Part shown: positions 1-6,940 of the stretch, piece by piece
Layout: the number at the start of each line of letters is the position of its first letter
How positions within the stretch are numbered: the stretch's first letter is position 1
Origin: Bacillus aquiflavi
GTDB lineage: Bacteria; Bacillota; Bacilli; Bacillales; Cytobacillaceae
Assembly: GCF_019915265.1 (NCBI RefSeq)
Contig: NZ_CP082780.1
Span: 1 to 64,000 of the forward strand
Reading direction: 5' to 3'
DNA length: 64,000 nucleotides
The notes under the pieces: model-generated
What the model was told of the DNA's origin: nothing
The model's input: the letters and a program-made list of their open reading frames with translations, nothing else
Databases searched by the model: none
Program-made: the position numbers and the translations under genes

Positions 1-150
1 CGCCGTTGCGATAATTAAAAACGGGGACTTCGAAATAAAATGGCGGCAATGTCGATCTAAATGATCAATCGCTTTTCGTTTAACAGTTTCACTAGGAAAA
101 CCGAGCAACTCTCGTAATTCTTCTTCAGTTTTGATCTCGTCTTGAACCAA
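1..150 (-). CDS. pyridoxamine 5'-phosphate oxidase-like (PPOX) family protein, N-terminal part
   Basis: The reading frame begins with TTG at 150 and runs off the left edge, giving 50 residues. A GGAAAGG stretch lies about 10 bases upstream of the TTG. The segment (…EELRELLGFPSETV…[21 protein letters not shown]) matches what I know of the N-terminus of small FMN-binding PPOX-type flavoproteins: a helix, a conserved HxxxFI, then the first strand of the split barrel with FLIIATA. These proteins usually bind FMN and act as cytosolic oxidoreductases of undefined substrate. The catalytic barrel is outside the window, so the subfamily cannot be checked. Confidence 0.6.
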   Translation of the reverse strand, partial: MVQDEIKTEEELRELLGFPSETVKRKAIDHLDRHCRHFISKSPFLIIATA

Positions 151-182
151 TTTAAACACACCTTTCCAAAAGTCCTATTTAT

Positions 183-1073
183 TTAAGCATTCGATTGTTT
201 TATAAAAATACGAAGCTGTGGAACTGAGATGCCAATTAAAATAAGGATAATTCCGATAAACTGCTCAAAGTTAACGTGTTCTCCTAAAATAAACATTGCT
301 GCAACAATCGCAGCCGGGAGCTCAATTGAACCTGCAATCGTTGCTAAGCCAGCATCAACTTTTGGTGTACCGATCGCAAAGAAAACGATAGGAAAAATGA
401 CACCAAAAAAGGCGGTTAAAATAGCGTATTTCCATAAGCCTTCAATAATTACTCCACTCGTCATAAATGAAGGAGAAAAGACTAAAATAACGAGCACAAG
501 TCCGCCGATTGTAATAAATACACTGCGTTGCATCGTCGGGACATCTTTTGCTATTTTTCCGCTAATAAAAATAAATAAGGCAAAGAAGAAGGCAGATAAT
601 AATCCATAAATAATACCTTCAAGTTGAATAGACGCTATTAAATTTTTCGAACCGACATTACTTGCCAAAATTGTTCCGCCAATTAAAAAAAAGATTGAGA
701 TTATTTTTTCTCGGCTCGGCCAACTGCGTTCATAAATCGATTCTAATAAAATACCAATCCATGTAAATTGAAACAGTAAGACGACAGCGAGAGATGCTTG
801 ATTTCGATCTAAGCTCAGCCCATAAAGAATCCCCGTTAAACTTAAAATTGCTCCTGCCATCATAAGCATCATGACATTTTTAACTGAGACTTTAGATCTC
901 TTGAAAAAAGGCAGCAAAAATAACAGCAGCGTAAGTCCGAATAAATATTGACTTCCGGTTACTTCATGGACCGCATAACCAGCTCGATAAGCGAGCTTTA
1001 CAATGGAAGCGACAATTCCGTAGCTGCATGCACCTAGCAAGATGAAAAAAGAATATGTGATGTTGTTGTTCAT
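183..1073 (-). CDS. EamA/DMT-superfamily permease
   Basis: The protein is about 296 residues long with ten hydrophobic segments in two five-helix halves, the usual size and shape of EamA (drug/metabolite transporter) permeases. Such proteins export or import small metabolites across the cytoplasmic membrane; the substrate cannot be read from sequence. The second-half signature is visible as PIVFFAIGTPKVDAGLATIAGSIE, followed by the conserved helix with P and E (LPAAIVAAMFILGEHV). Two start codons are possible. The ATG at 1073 has AAGGAG eight bases upstream, whereas the ATG at 1079 is only two bases from it, so 1073 is preferred. It lies 33 bases upstream of the PPOX-like gene and is probably co-transcribed with it. 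Confidence 0.8.
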   Translation of the reverse strand: MNNNITYSFFILLGACSYGIVASIVKLAYRAGYAVHEVTGSQYLFGLTLLLFLLPFFKRSKVSVKNVMMLMMAGAILSLTGILYGLSLDRNQASLAVVLLFQFTWIGILLESIYERSWPSREKIISIFFLIGGTILASNVGSKNLIASIQLEGIIYGLLSAFFFALFIFISGKIAKDVPTMQRSVFITIGGLVLVILVFSPSFMTSGVIIEGLWKYAILTAFFGVIFPIVFFAIGTPKVDAGLATIAGSIELPAAIVAAMFILGEHVNFEQFIGIILILIGISVPQLRIFIKQSNA

Positions 1074-1144
1074 TTCCATTGCTCCTTGTTATCTACAAAA
1101 TTCAAAGACATTAACATTATATAACCAAATCATAAGCAATTCAT

Positions 1145-1173
1145 TAAAAAAAGACCTTCCGCAAAGAAGGTCT
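1145..1173 (-). terminator. intrinsic terminator after the immunity array
   Basis: AGACCTTC (1152-1159) pairs with GAAGGTCT (1166-1173). Read on the minus strand, the hairpin is followed by a run of Ts. It closes the leftward transcription unit of the tandem immunity genes before the EamA gene. Confidence 0.75.
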
Positions 1174-1357
1174 AATAACTTCTTAGTATGTCATCTGATT
1201 AGGAAATGTAAATTTTCACTGGTTGAAGTGATTCTTGCTCATACCGAACAATCGCTAGGAGGCTTTATCCAGCTGTTTTTTTATGCCTTATCTAAGGTTC
1301 AAAGCTTAATAACGATTCTCGCTAAACCTATTTCTGCTCCTGCAAAACTCTCAAACT

Positions 1358-1924
1358 TTAATCGAATTTCTGCTCCTGCCGTTCATAATTTTCTTCTTCT
1401 CGCAATAACTCTAAATTTATTTTTCGATCCCATACTTTCCTTGCGCTTTCCGTCATATACGGAAAAATGTATCGATCGACAATTACCTGATAATCTGTGT
1501 CACCAAGAATAAGATTATAGGTGGAAATTTTTATTTTTTTATCATCGAACGTTTCAACCACAAGATAATTGATTAAATTGAAAGGATTTCTTACCATATC
1601 GATATTGCGTATTTTTTTAATAAGAACGGTTCCTTTTTTTGATATAACTGTGCCATTCTCTCCTGGAACGATCGTGAATAAAACCTTCCCTGGTATTAAT
1701 CCAGGCAGATGCCAGAGAGTGAGATTAAGGCAGAATGGAGTATAGATAAATCCTGCCCCAATGTATAATAAGGAATATTTAGAATCGAATTTAAATCCGT
1801 GGATGATCAAGAATAAACAAGCGATTAAAGAACCTACAGTAGTCAGAAATATCAACACGTACATAAACTTAGTGCCTTTTATTTTAATAGCATCGTTATT
1901 TTTCTGAACATTTACCATTACCAA
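1358..1924 (-). CDS. putative T7SS immunity membrane protein, tandem copy 6 (YfjD-like)
   Basis: This 188-residue protein has two predicted membrane helices (about 20-43 and 49-72) and then a soluble domain of about 110 residues. The soluble part is rich in beta strands (…VLFTIVPGENGTVISKKGTVLI…) and resembles bacterial PH-like domains; the C-terminus is charged and helical. The start is TTG at 1924 with AAAGGAGG seven bases upstream. It is the last of six tandem paralogues behind a WXG100/effector operon, hence the inferred immunity role. The B. subtilis counterparts I recall are YfjD/YfjE, of unknown biochemical function. Copy-specific changes sit mainly in helices 1 and 2 (for example FCLNLTLW). 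It has its own upstream promoter. Confidence 0.7.
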   Translation of the reverse strand: MVMVNVQKNNDAIKIKGTKFMYVLIFLTTVGSLIACLFLIIHGFKFDSKYSLLYIGAGFIYTPFCLNLTLWHLPGLIPGKVLFTIVPGENGTVISKKGTVLIKKIRNIDMVRNPFNLINYLVVETFDDKKIKISTYNLILGDTDYQVIVDRYIFPYMTESARKVWDRKINLELLREEENYERQEQKFD

Positions 1925-2037
1925 GCGTTGCGCCTCCTTTAAACTGAGAGAACCTTGTTGTTTAACAGCAGATTTTTAATGGAGCTTTCATTTATCCTAA
2001 TATGGTAAATGATACTTAATCATATTCATTTACTCAA
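1925..2037 (-). promoter_or_regulatory. promoter plus accessory-gene remnant of immunity cassette 6
   Basis: A sigma-A-like promoter is visible: TTGAGT (2032-2037), 17-base spacer, TATCAT (2009-2014). Between it and the immunity ribosome binding site lie 1939-1997, which still encode in frame the last residues of the accessory protein, INESSIKNLLLNNKVLSV, and its stop codon. The AGGAGG overlaps that stop exactly as it does in the main operon. Confidence 0.7.
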
Positions 2038-2138
2038 TAATTGATTATTCCACCATAATCCTTTTCATCTCTACACAACCGACAATGTTCATGTTTTTCA
2101 AATATGATAATTAAGCGAAAACTTTACTTTATTAATTT

Positions 2139-2177
2139 AAAAAAACAGCTAGGAGGCTTTATTCCAGCTGTTTTTTT
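2139..2177 (-). terminator. terminator after immunity copy 5
   Basis: ACAGCT (2145-2150) and AGCTGT (2166-2171), with GG/CC extending the stem past a bulged A, form a hairpin flanked by A and T runs on both sides. It separates copy 5 from cassette 6 and would work in both directions. Confidence 0.65.
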
Positions 2178-2222
2178 ATGCCTTATCTAAGGTTCAAAGC
2201 TTAATAACGATTCTCGCTAAAC

Positions 2223-2783
2223 CTATTTCTGCTCCTGCCGTTCATAATTTTCTTCTTCTCGCAATAACTCTAAATTTATTTTTCGATCCCATACTTTCCT
2301 TGCGCTTTCCGTCATATACGGAAAAATGTATCGATCGACAATTACCTGATAATCTGTGTCACCAAGAATAAGATTATAGGTGAAAATTTTTATTTTTTTA
2401 TCATCGAACGTTTCAACCACAAGATAATTGATTAAATTGAAAGGATTTCTTACCATATCGATATTGCGTATATTTTTAATAAGAACGGTTCCTTTTTTTG
2501 ATATAACTGTGCCATTCTCTCCTGGAACGATCGTGAATAAAACCTTCCCAGGTATTAATCCAGGCAGATGCCAGAGAGTGATATAAAGGCTGATTGGAGT
2601 ATAGATAAATCCCGCCCCAATGTAAATCATGGAATATTTAGAATCGAATTTAAATCCGTGGATGATTAAAAATAAAGAAGCGATTAGAAAACCTACAGTA
2701 GCCAGAAACATCCACACGTACATAAACTTAGTGCCTTTTATTTTAATAGCATCGTTATTTTTCTGAACATTTACCATTACCAA
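2223..2783 (-). CDS. putative T7SS immunity membrane protein, tandem copy 5 (YfjD-like)
   Basis: This is a 186-residue paralogue of the neighbouring copies with the same two-helix plus PH-like layout and a TTG start at 2783 behind AAAGGAGG. It ends in QEQK instead of QEQKFD. A deletion of about 36 bases between two ATTTCTGCTCCTGC direct repeats removed the usual stop, and translation now ends at a nearby TAA. Helix 1 reads MYVWMFLATVGFLIASLF and the loop reads YSMIYIGAG, variants shared with the decapitated copy 2 and different from copies 1, 3, 4 and 6. Confidence 0.7.
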   Translation of the reverse strand: MVMVNVQKNNDAIKIKGTKFMYVWMFLATVGFLIASLFLIIHGFKFDSKYSMIYIGAGFIYTPISLYITLWHLPGLIPGKVLFTIVPGENGTVISKKGTVLIKNIRNIDMVRNPFNLINYLVVETFDDKKIKIFTYNLILGDTDYQVIVDRYIFPYMTESARKVWDRKINLELLREEENYERQEQK

Positions 2784-2896
2784 GCGTTGCGCCTCCTTTA
2801 AACTGAGAGAATTTTGTTGTTTAACAGCAGATTTTTAATGGAGCTTTCATTTATCCTAATATGGTAAATTATACTTAATCATATTCATTTACTCAA
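2784..2896 (-). promoter_or_regulatory. promoter plus accessory-gene remnant of immunity cassette 5
   Basis: TTGAGT (2891-2896), 17-base spacer and a consensus TATAAT (2868-2873) form a good sigma-A promoter. Positions 2798-2857 keep the last codons and stop of the accessory gene in frame, ending NNKILSV. Confidence 0.75.
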
Positions 2897-3002
2897 TAAA
2901 GGATTATTCCATCATAATCCTTTTCTTCTCTATACAATGCAACCCAAAATGTTCAAGTTTTCCAAATATGATAATTAAGCGAAAACTTTACTTTATTAAT
3001 TT

Positions 3003-3044
3003 TAAAAAAACAGCTAGGAGGCTTTATTCCAACTGTTTTTTTAT
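3003..3044 (-). terminator. terminator after immunity copy 4
   Basis: Same repeat hairpin as after copy 5 (A-run, CAGCTAGGAGGC, then AACTGTTTTTTT), with one arm weakened by a mismatch. Confidence 0.5.
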
Positions 3045-3117
3045 GCCTTATCTAAGGTTCAAAGCTTAATAATGATTCTCGCTAAACCTATTTCTGCTTC
3101 TGCAAAACGCTCAAGCT

Positions 3118-3681
3118 TTAATCGAATTTCTGCTCCTGCCGTTCATAATTTTCTTCTTCTCGCAATAACTCTAAATTTATTTTTCGATCCCACACTTTTC
3201 TTGCGTTTTCCGTCATATACGGAAAAATGTATCGATCGACAATTACCTGATATTCTGTGTCGTCAAGAAGATTATAGGTGCGAATTTTTATTTTTTTGTC
3301 ATCGAACGTTTCAATCACAAGATCATTGATTAAATTGAGCGGATTTCTTACCATATCGATATTGCGTATATTTTTAATAAGAATGGTACCTTTTTTTGAT
3401 ATAACTGTGCCATTCTCTCCTGGAACGATCGTAAATAAAACCTTCCCTGGTATTAATCCAGGCAAAGACCAAAGAGTGATATAAAGGTAGAATGGAGTAA
3501 GGATAAATCCTGCCCCAATGTATAATAAGGAATATTTAGAATCGAATTTAAATCCGTGGATGATTAAGAATAAACAAGCGATTAGAAAACCTACAGTAGC
3601 CAGAAATATCAACACGTACATAAACTTCGATCCTTTTATTTTAATAGCATCGTTATTTTTCTGAACATTTACCATTACCAA
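3118..3681 (-). CDS. putative T7SS immunity membrane protein, tandem copy 4 (YfjD-like)
   Basis: This is a 187-residue member of the tandem family with a TTG start at 3681 behind AAAGGAGG. It has two N-terminal helices and a PH-like domain. In the middle and late part it shares blocks with copy 1 (WSLPGLIPGK, NPLNLINDLVIETF, KIRTYNL) that differ from the WHLPGLIPGK / NPFNLINYLVVETF form of the other copies. Its C-terminal 25 residues match the other copies and not copy 1. This mosaic pattern fits gene conversion within the array. One residue is missing in the IL-GDTDYQ region (LLDDTEYQ). Confidence 0.7.
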   Translation of the reverse strand: MVMVNVQKNNDAIKIKGSKFMYVLIFLATVGFLIACLFLIIHGFKFDSKYSLLYIGAGFILTPFYLYITLWSLPGLIPGKVLFTIVPGENGTVISKKGTILIKNIRNIDMVRNPLNLINDLVIETFDDKKIKIRTYNLLDDTEYQVIVDRYIFPYMTENARKVWDRKINLELLREEENYERQEQKFD

Positions 3682-3794
3682 GCGTTGCGCCTCCTTTAAA
3701 CTGAGAGAATTTTGTTGTTTAACAGCAGATTTTTAATGGAGCTTTCATTTATCCTAATATGGTAAATGATACTTAATCATATTCATTTACTCAA
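3682..3794 (-). promoter_or_regulatory. promoter plus accessory-gene remnant of immunity cassette 4
   Basis: TTGAGT (3789-3794), 17-base spacer, TATCAT (3766-3771). Positions 3696-3755 are the accessory-gene tail with its stop codon. Confidence 0.7.
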
Positions 3795-3900
3795 TAAAGG
3801 ATTATTCCATCATAATCCTTTTCTTCTCTATACAATGCAACCCAAAATGTTCAAGTTTTCCAAATATGATAAATAAGCGAAAAAACTTTACTTTATTAAT

Positions 3901-3939
3901 TAAAAAAACAGCTAGGAGGCTTTATCCAAGCTTTTTTTA
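3901..3939 (-). terminator. terminator-like repeat after immunity copy 3
   Basis: A-run, CAGCTAGGAGGCTTTATCCAAGCTTTTTTT. The stem is shorter than in the other units (AGCT/AGCT), so its strength is uncertain. Confidence 0.4.
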
Positions 3940-4016
3940 AATCAAAAATATAAGGGTTCAAAGCTTAATAACGATTCTCGCTAAACCTATTTCTGTTTCT
4001 GCAAAACGCTCAAGCT

Positions 4017-4583
4017 TTAATCGAATTTCTGCTCCTGCCGTTCATAATTTTCTTCTTCTCGCAATAACTCTAAATTTATTTTTCGATCCCATACTTTCCT
4101 TGCGCTTTCCGTCATATACGGAAAAATGTATCGATCGACAATTACCTGATAATCTGTGTCACCAAGAATAAGATTATAGGTGGAAATTTTTATTTTTTTA
4201 TCATCGAACGTTTCAACCACAAGATAATTGATTAAATTGAAAGGATTTCTCACCATATCGATATTGCGTATATTTTTAATAAGAACGGTTCCTTTTTTTG
4301 ATATAACTGTGCCATTCTCTCCTGGAACGATCGTGAATAAAACCTTCCCTGGTATTAATCCAGGAAGATGCCACAGAGTGATATAAAGGTAGAATGGAGT
4401 AAAGATAAATCCTGCCCCAATGTATAATAAGGAATATTTAGAATCGAATTTAAATCCGTGGATGATAAAAAATAAAGAACCGATTAGAAAACCTACAGTA
4501 GCCAGAAATATCAACACGTACATAAACTTAGTGCCTTTTATTTTAATAGCTTCGTTATTTTTCTGAACATTCACCATTACCAT
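4017..4583 (-). CDS. putative T7SS immunity membrane protein, tandem copy 3 (YfjD-like)
   Basis: This 188-residue family member starts with ATG at 4583 where the other copies have TTG, which may raise translation. It has the same AAAGGAGG seven bases upstream. Helix 1 contains VGFLIGSLFFIIHGF, shared in part with copy 1; the rest matches copies 2, 5 and 6. It has two membrane helices followed by the PH-like domain. Function is inferred from position behind the effector operon. Confidence 0.7.
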   Translation of the reverse strand: MVMVNVQKNNEAIKIKGTKFMYVLIFLATVGFLIGSLFFIIHGFKFDSKYSLLYIGAGFIFTPFYLYITLWHLPGLIPGKVLFTIVPGENGTVISKKGTVLIKNIRNIDMVRNPFNLINYLVVETFDDKKIKISTYNLILGDTDYQVIVDRYIFPYMTESARKVWDRKINLELLREEENYERQEQKFD

Positions 4584-4696
4584 GCGTTGCGCCTCCTTTA
4601 AACTGAAAGAATTTTGTTGTTTAACAGCAGATTTTTAATGGAGCTTTCATTTATCCTAATATGGTAAATGATACTTAATCATATTCATTTACTCAA
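4584..4696 (-). promoter_or_regulatory. promoter plus accessory-gene remnant of immunity cassette 3
   Basis: TTGAGT (4691-4696), 17-base spacer, TATCAT (4668-4673). Positions 4598-4657 keep the accessory-gene tail and stop codon. Confidence 0.7.
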
Positions 4697-4802
4697 TAAA
4701 GGATTATTCCACCATAATCCTTTTCATCTCTATACAATGCAACCCAAAATGTTCAAGTTTTCCAAATATGATAATTAAGCGAAAACTTTACTTTATTAAT
4801 TT

Positions 4803-4843
4803 AAAAAAACAGCTAGGAGGCTTTATTCCAACTGTTTTTTTAT
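4803..4843 (-). terminator. terminator after immunity copy 2
   Basis: Same repeat hairpin as in the other units (A-run, CAGCTAGGAGGC…AACTGTTTTTTT). Confidence 0.5.
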
Positions 4844-4916
4844 GCCTTATCTAAGGTTCAAAGCTTAATAATGATTCTCGCTAAACCTATTTCTGCTTCT
4901 GCAAAACTCTCAAACT

Positions 4917-5423
4917 TTAATCGAATTTCTGCTCCTGCCGTTCATAATTTTCTTCTTCTCGCAATAACTCTAAATTTATTTTTCGATCCCATACTTTCCT
5001 TGCGCTTTCCGTCATATACGGAAAAATGTATCGATCGACAATTACCTGATAATCTGTGTCACCAAGAATAAGATTATAGGTGGAAATTTTTATTTTTTTA
5101 TCATCGAAAGTTTCAACCACAAGATAATTGATTAAATTGAAAGGATTTCTTACCATATCGATATTGCGTATATTTTTAATAAGAACGGTTCCTTTTTTTG
5201 ATATAACTGTGCCATTCTCTCCTGGAACGATCGTGAATAAAACCTTCCCAGGTATTAATCCAGGCAGATGCCATAGAGTGAGATAAAGGCTGATTGGAGT
5301 ATAGATAAATCCCGCCCCAATGTAAATCATGGAATATTTAGAATCGAATTTAAATCCATGGATGATTAAAAATAAAGAAGCGATTAGAAAACCTACAGTA
5401 AACAGAAACATCCACACGTACAT
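4917..5423 (-). CDS. decapitated immunity paralogue, tandem copy 2
   Basis: This copy lacks the first ~20 codons, the AAAGGAGG and the whole promoter block. Its coding sequence joins directly, near 5443, to the terminator of copy 1. The first usable ATG is at 5423, just before helix 1, giving 168 residues with an otherwise intact frame. Only a weak AAAGG lies 10 bases upstream. With no visible promoter and a terminator just upstream, it is probably expressed poorly or not at all and may serve only as a donor for recombination. The deletion seems to have used a short TTTTATTTAA-like similarity. Confidence 0.65.
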   Translation of the reverse strand: MYVWMFLFTVGFLIASLFLIIHGFKFDSKYSMIYIGAGFIYTPISLYLTLWHLPGLIPGKVLFTIVPGENGTVISKKGTVLIKNIRNIDMVRNPFNLINYLVVETFDDKKIKISTYNLILGDTDYQVIVDRYIFPYMTESARKVWDRKINLELLREEENYERQEQKFD

Positions 5424-5442
5424 AAACTTAGTGCCTTTTATT

Positions 5443-5483
5443 TAAAAAAACAGCTAGGAGGCTCTATCCCAGCTTTTTTTTAG
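5443..5483 (-). terminator. terminator at the end of the effector operon (after copy 1)
   Basis: A-run, CAGCTAGGAGGCTCTATCCCAGCTTTTTTTT: AGCT/AGCT plus GG/CC stem. It lies about 85 bases after the stop of immunity copy 1. Confidence 0.55.
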
Positions 5484-5564
5484 CTTTATTTAATAATATA
5501 AGGGTTCAAACCTTAATAATGATTCTCGCTAAAACTATTTCTGCTTCTGCAAAACGCTCAAACT

Positions 5565-6122
5565 TTAATCGAATTTCTGCTCCTGCCGTTCATATTTAGC
5601 AACCTTTGATAATTCTTCTAAATTTACTTTTCGATCCCATCCCTTTTTTGCGTTTTCTGTCATATAAGGGAAAATATACTTATCTACAATTAACTCATAA
5701 AGTAGGTCACCAATGAGATTATAGGTGCGAATTTTTATTTTTTTGTCATCGAACGTTTCAATCACAAGATCATTGATTAAATTGAGTGGATTTCTTACCA
5801 TATCGATATTGCGTATATTTTTAATAAGAACGGTACCTTTTTTTGATATAACTGTGCCATTCTCTCCTGGAACGATCGTGAATAAAACCTTCCCTGGTAT
5901 TAATCCAGGCAACGACCAAAGAGTGATATAAAGGTAGAATGGAGTAAAGATAAATCCTGCCCCAGTGTATAATAAGGAATATTTAGAATCGAATTTAAAT
6001 CCGTGGATGATTAAAAATAAAGAACCGATTAGAAAACCTACAGTAGCCAGAAATATCAACACGTACCTAAGCATAGTGCTTTTTATTTTAATAGCTTCGT
6101 TATTTTTCTGAACATTTACCAA
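5565..6122 (-). CDS. putative T7SS immunity membrane protein, operon copy 1 (YfjD-like)
   Basis: This is a 185-residue protein with a TTG start at 6122 and AAAGGAGG overlapping the stop codon of the accessory gene. It is therefore the only immunity copy translated from the effector operon itself. It has two membrane helices near the N-terminus, then a PH-like domain. It is the most divergent copy at the C-terminus (DLLYELIVDKYIFPYMTENAKKGWDRKVNLEELSKVAKYE) and has SLPGLIPGK like copy 4. Being in the operon, it is the most likely cognate antitoxin of the present effector; this is inference. Confidence 0.75.
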   Translation of the reverse strand: MVNVQKNNEAIKIKSTMLRYVLIFLATVGFLIGSLFLIIHGFKFDSKYSLLYTGAGFIFTPFYLYITLWSLPGLIPGKVLFTIVPGENGTVISKKGTVLIKNIRNIDMVRNPLNLINDLVIETFDDKKIKIRTYNLIGDLLYELIVDKYIFPYMTENAKKGWDRKVNLEELSKVAKYERQEQKFD

Positions 6123-6136
6123 GCGTTGCGCCTCCT

Positions 6137-6931
6137 TTAAACTGAGAGTATCTTGTTGTTTAACAGTATATTTTTAATGGAGCTTTCATTTATCCTTTGA
6201 ATTTCTAGATCAAGATTTGCATCTCTTGTGAGCAACCAAGTCTCCGTCTTGCCAGGGATGACAAAATAAAGGTCGATAAGGTCTGGATTATTATTAGCGT
6301 CATATTTTAAACTAAGCAAGCTATCCATTTTTCCTTTTCTCTTTGAGATATCCTCTAAAAATTCTATCACATTAGAACTGTGCATTCTACTGATCCATTT
6401 CTGAACAATCGATGCGGATAAAGAATCTGATTGACTCATATCCTCTAAAAACTCTTCAAACTCTTCATTTTTCAATTTACAAAGTACTTCACTTTGCTCA
6501 GCTAATGAACTGAAATTAAAAAACTTACTTATATTCGAAATCACCTCTTCTATTGGCAACTTAGAAATGTAATGAACTTGATGGTCGTGCAATAGCTTAT
6601 GCAAATATACTTCATCGCTTCTAAAATGAAATGAAATACTTTCCTCTGCTATTAAAGATGAATCAAATTTAGAAGCTTTTACTGTCTTCTCCGCATAACT
6701 TAATATCTGAATAAAGGAGGCAACTTCCTCTTTTAACTTATATTGATTATTTACTTCCTTTGCCATATCTTTTGCTAATAATGAACGTGCGGCGAATTCT
6801 AGCATTAATTTTAACTCAGAATCCTGCAGCTTTGGAAAATACGTTTCCTTAATGGAAATACCTTGTTCATATAACCCTTCACTATAAAATGAAAAAATAA
6901 GTTCTTCAATGCTTAATTGAATAGTATCCAT
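6137..6931 (-). CDS. T7SS operon accessory protein (YfjC-like), possible effector chaperone
   Basis: This 264-residue soluble protein of unknown family starts with ATG at 6931, with AAGGAGG overlapping the effector stop codon. It has an N-terminal helical part, a middle rich in acidic residues, and a C-terminal strand-helix (YFVIPGKTETWLLTRDANLDLEIQRI) that reminds me of the end of EspG-type ESX chaperones. That similarity is weak and from memory. The position between effector and immunity gene and the size match B. subtilis YfjC as I recall it. A chaperone or targeting role is only a hypothesis. The last ~19 codons of this gene recur upstream of four downstream immunity copies. Confidence 0.6.
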   Translation of the reverse strand: MDTIQLSIEELIFSFYSEGLYEQGISIKETYFPKLQDSELKLMLEFAARSLLAKDMAKEVNNQYKLKEEVASFIQILSYAEKTVKASKFDSSLIAEESISFHFRSDEVYLHKLLHDHQVHYISKLPIEEVISNISKFFNFSSLAEQSEVLCKLKNEEFEEFLEDMSQSDSLSASIVQKWISRMHSSNVIEFLEDISKRKGKMDSLLSLKYDANNNPDLIDLYFVIPGKTETWLLTRDANLDLEIQRINESSIKNILLNNKILSV

Positions 6932-6940
6932 ATGTCCTCC

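Larger units (their letters stand above)
1252..6197 (-). repeat. tandem array of six ~0.9 kb immunity-gene units
   Basis: Six near-identical units lie head to tail on the minus strand. Each has a coding part of about 560 bases, a conserved 3' flank and a poly-A/CAGCTAGGAGGCTTTAT…AGCTG hairpin. Four units also carry an upstream block with a promoter. Coding starts are at 6122, 5423 (decapitated), 4583, 3681, 2783 and 1924, so the period of intact units is about 0.86-0.90 kb. Differences between units are mostly single substitutions plus a few short deletions, which points to recent tandem duplication with recombination or gene conversion. The array ends at about 1252, where the left arm of the hairpin is replaced by unrelated sequence. 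Confidence 0.9.

Noticed and set aside
1042-1512. 156-codon rightward frame across the end of the immunity array
   Set aside because: Shadow of the EamA and immunity genes and the terminator; low-complexity product with no ribosome binding site.
1252-6197. CRISPR-like regular repeat
   Set aside because: The repeat unit is ~0.9 kb and coding; no short repeat-spacer pattern exists.
6137-6931. Calling the accessory protein an EspG-family chaperone
   Set aside because: Only a faint resemblance at the C-terminus from memory; left as a hypothesis.
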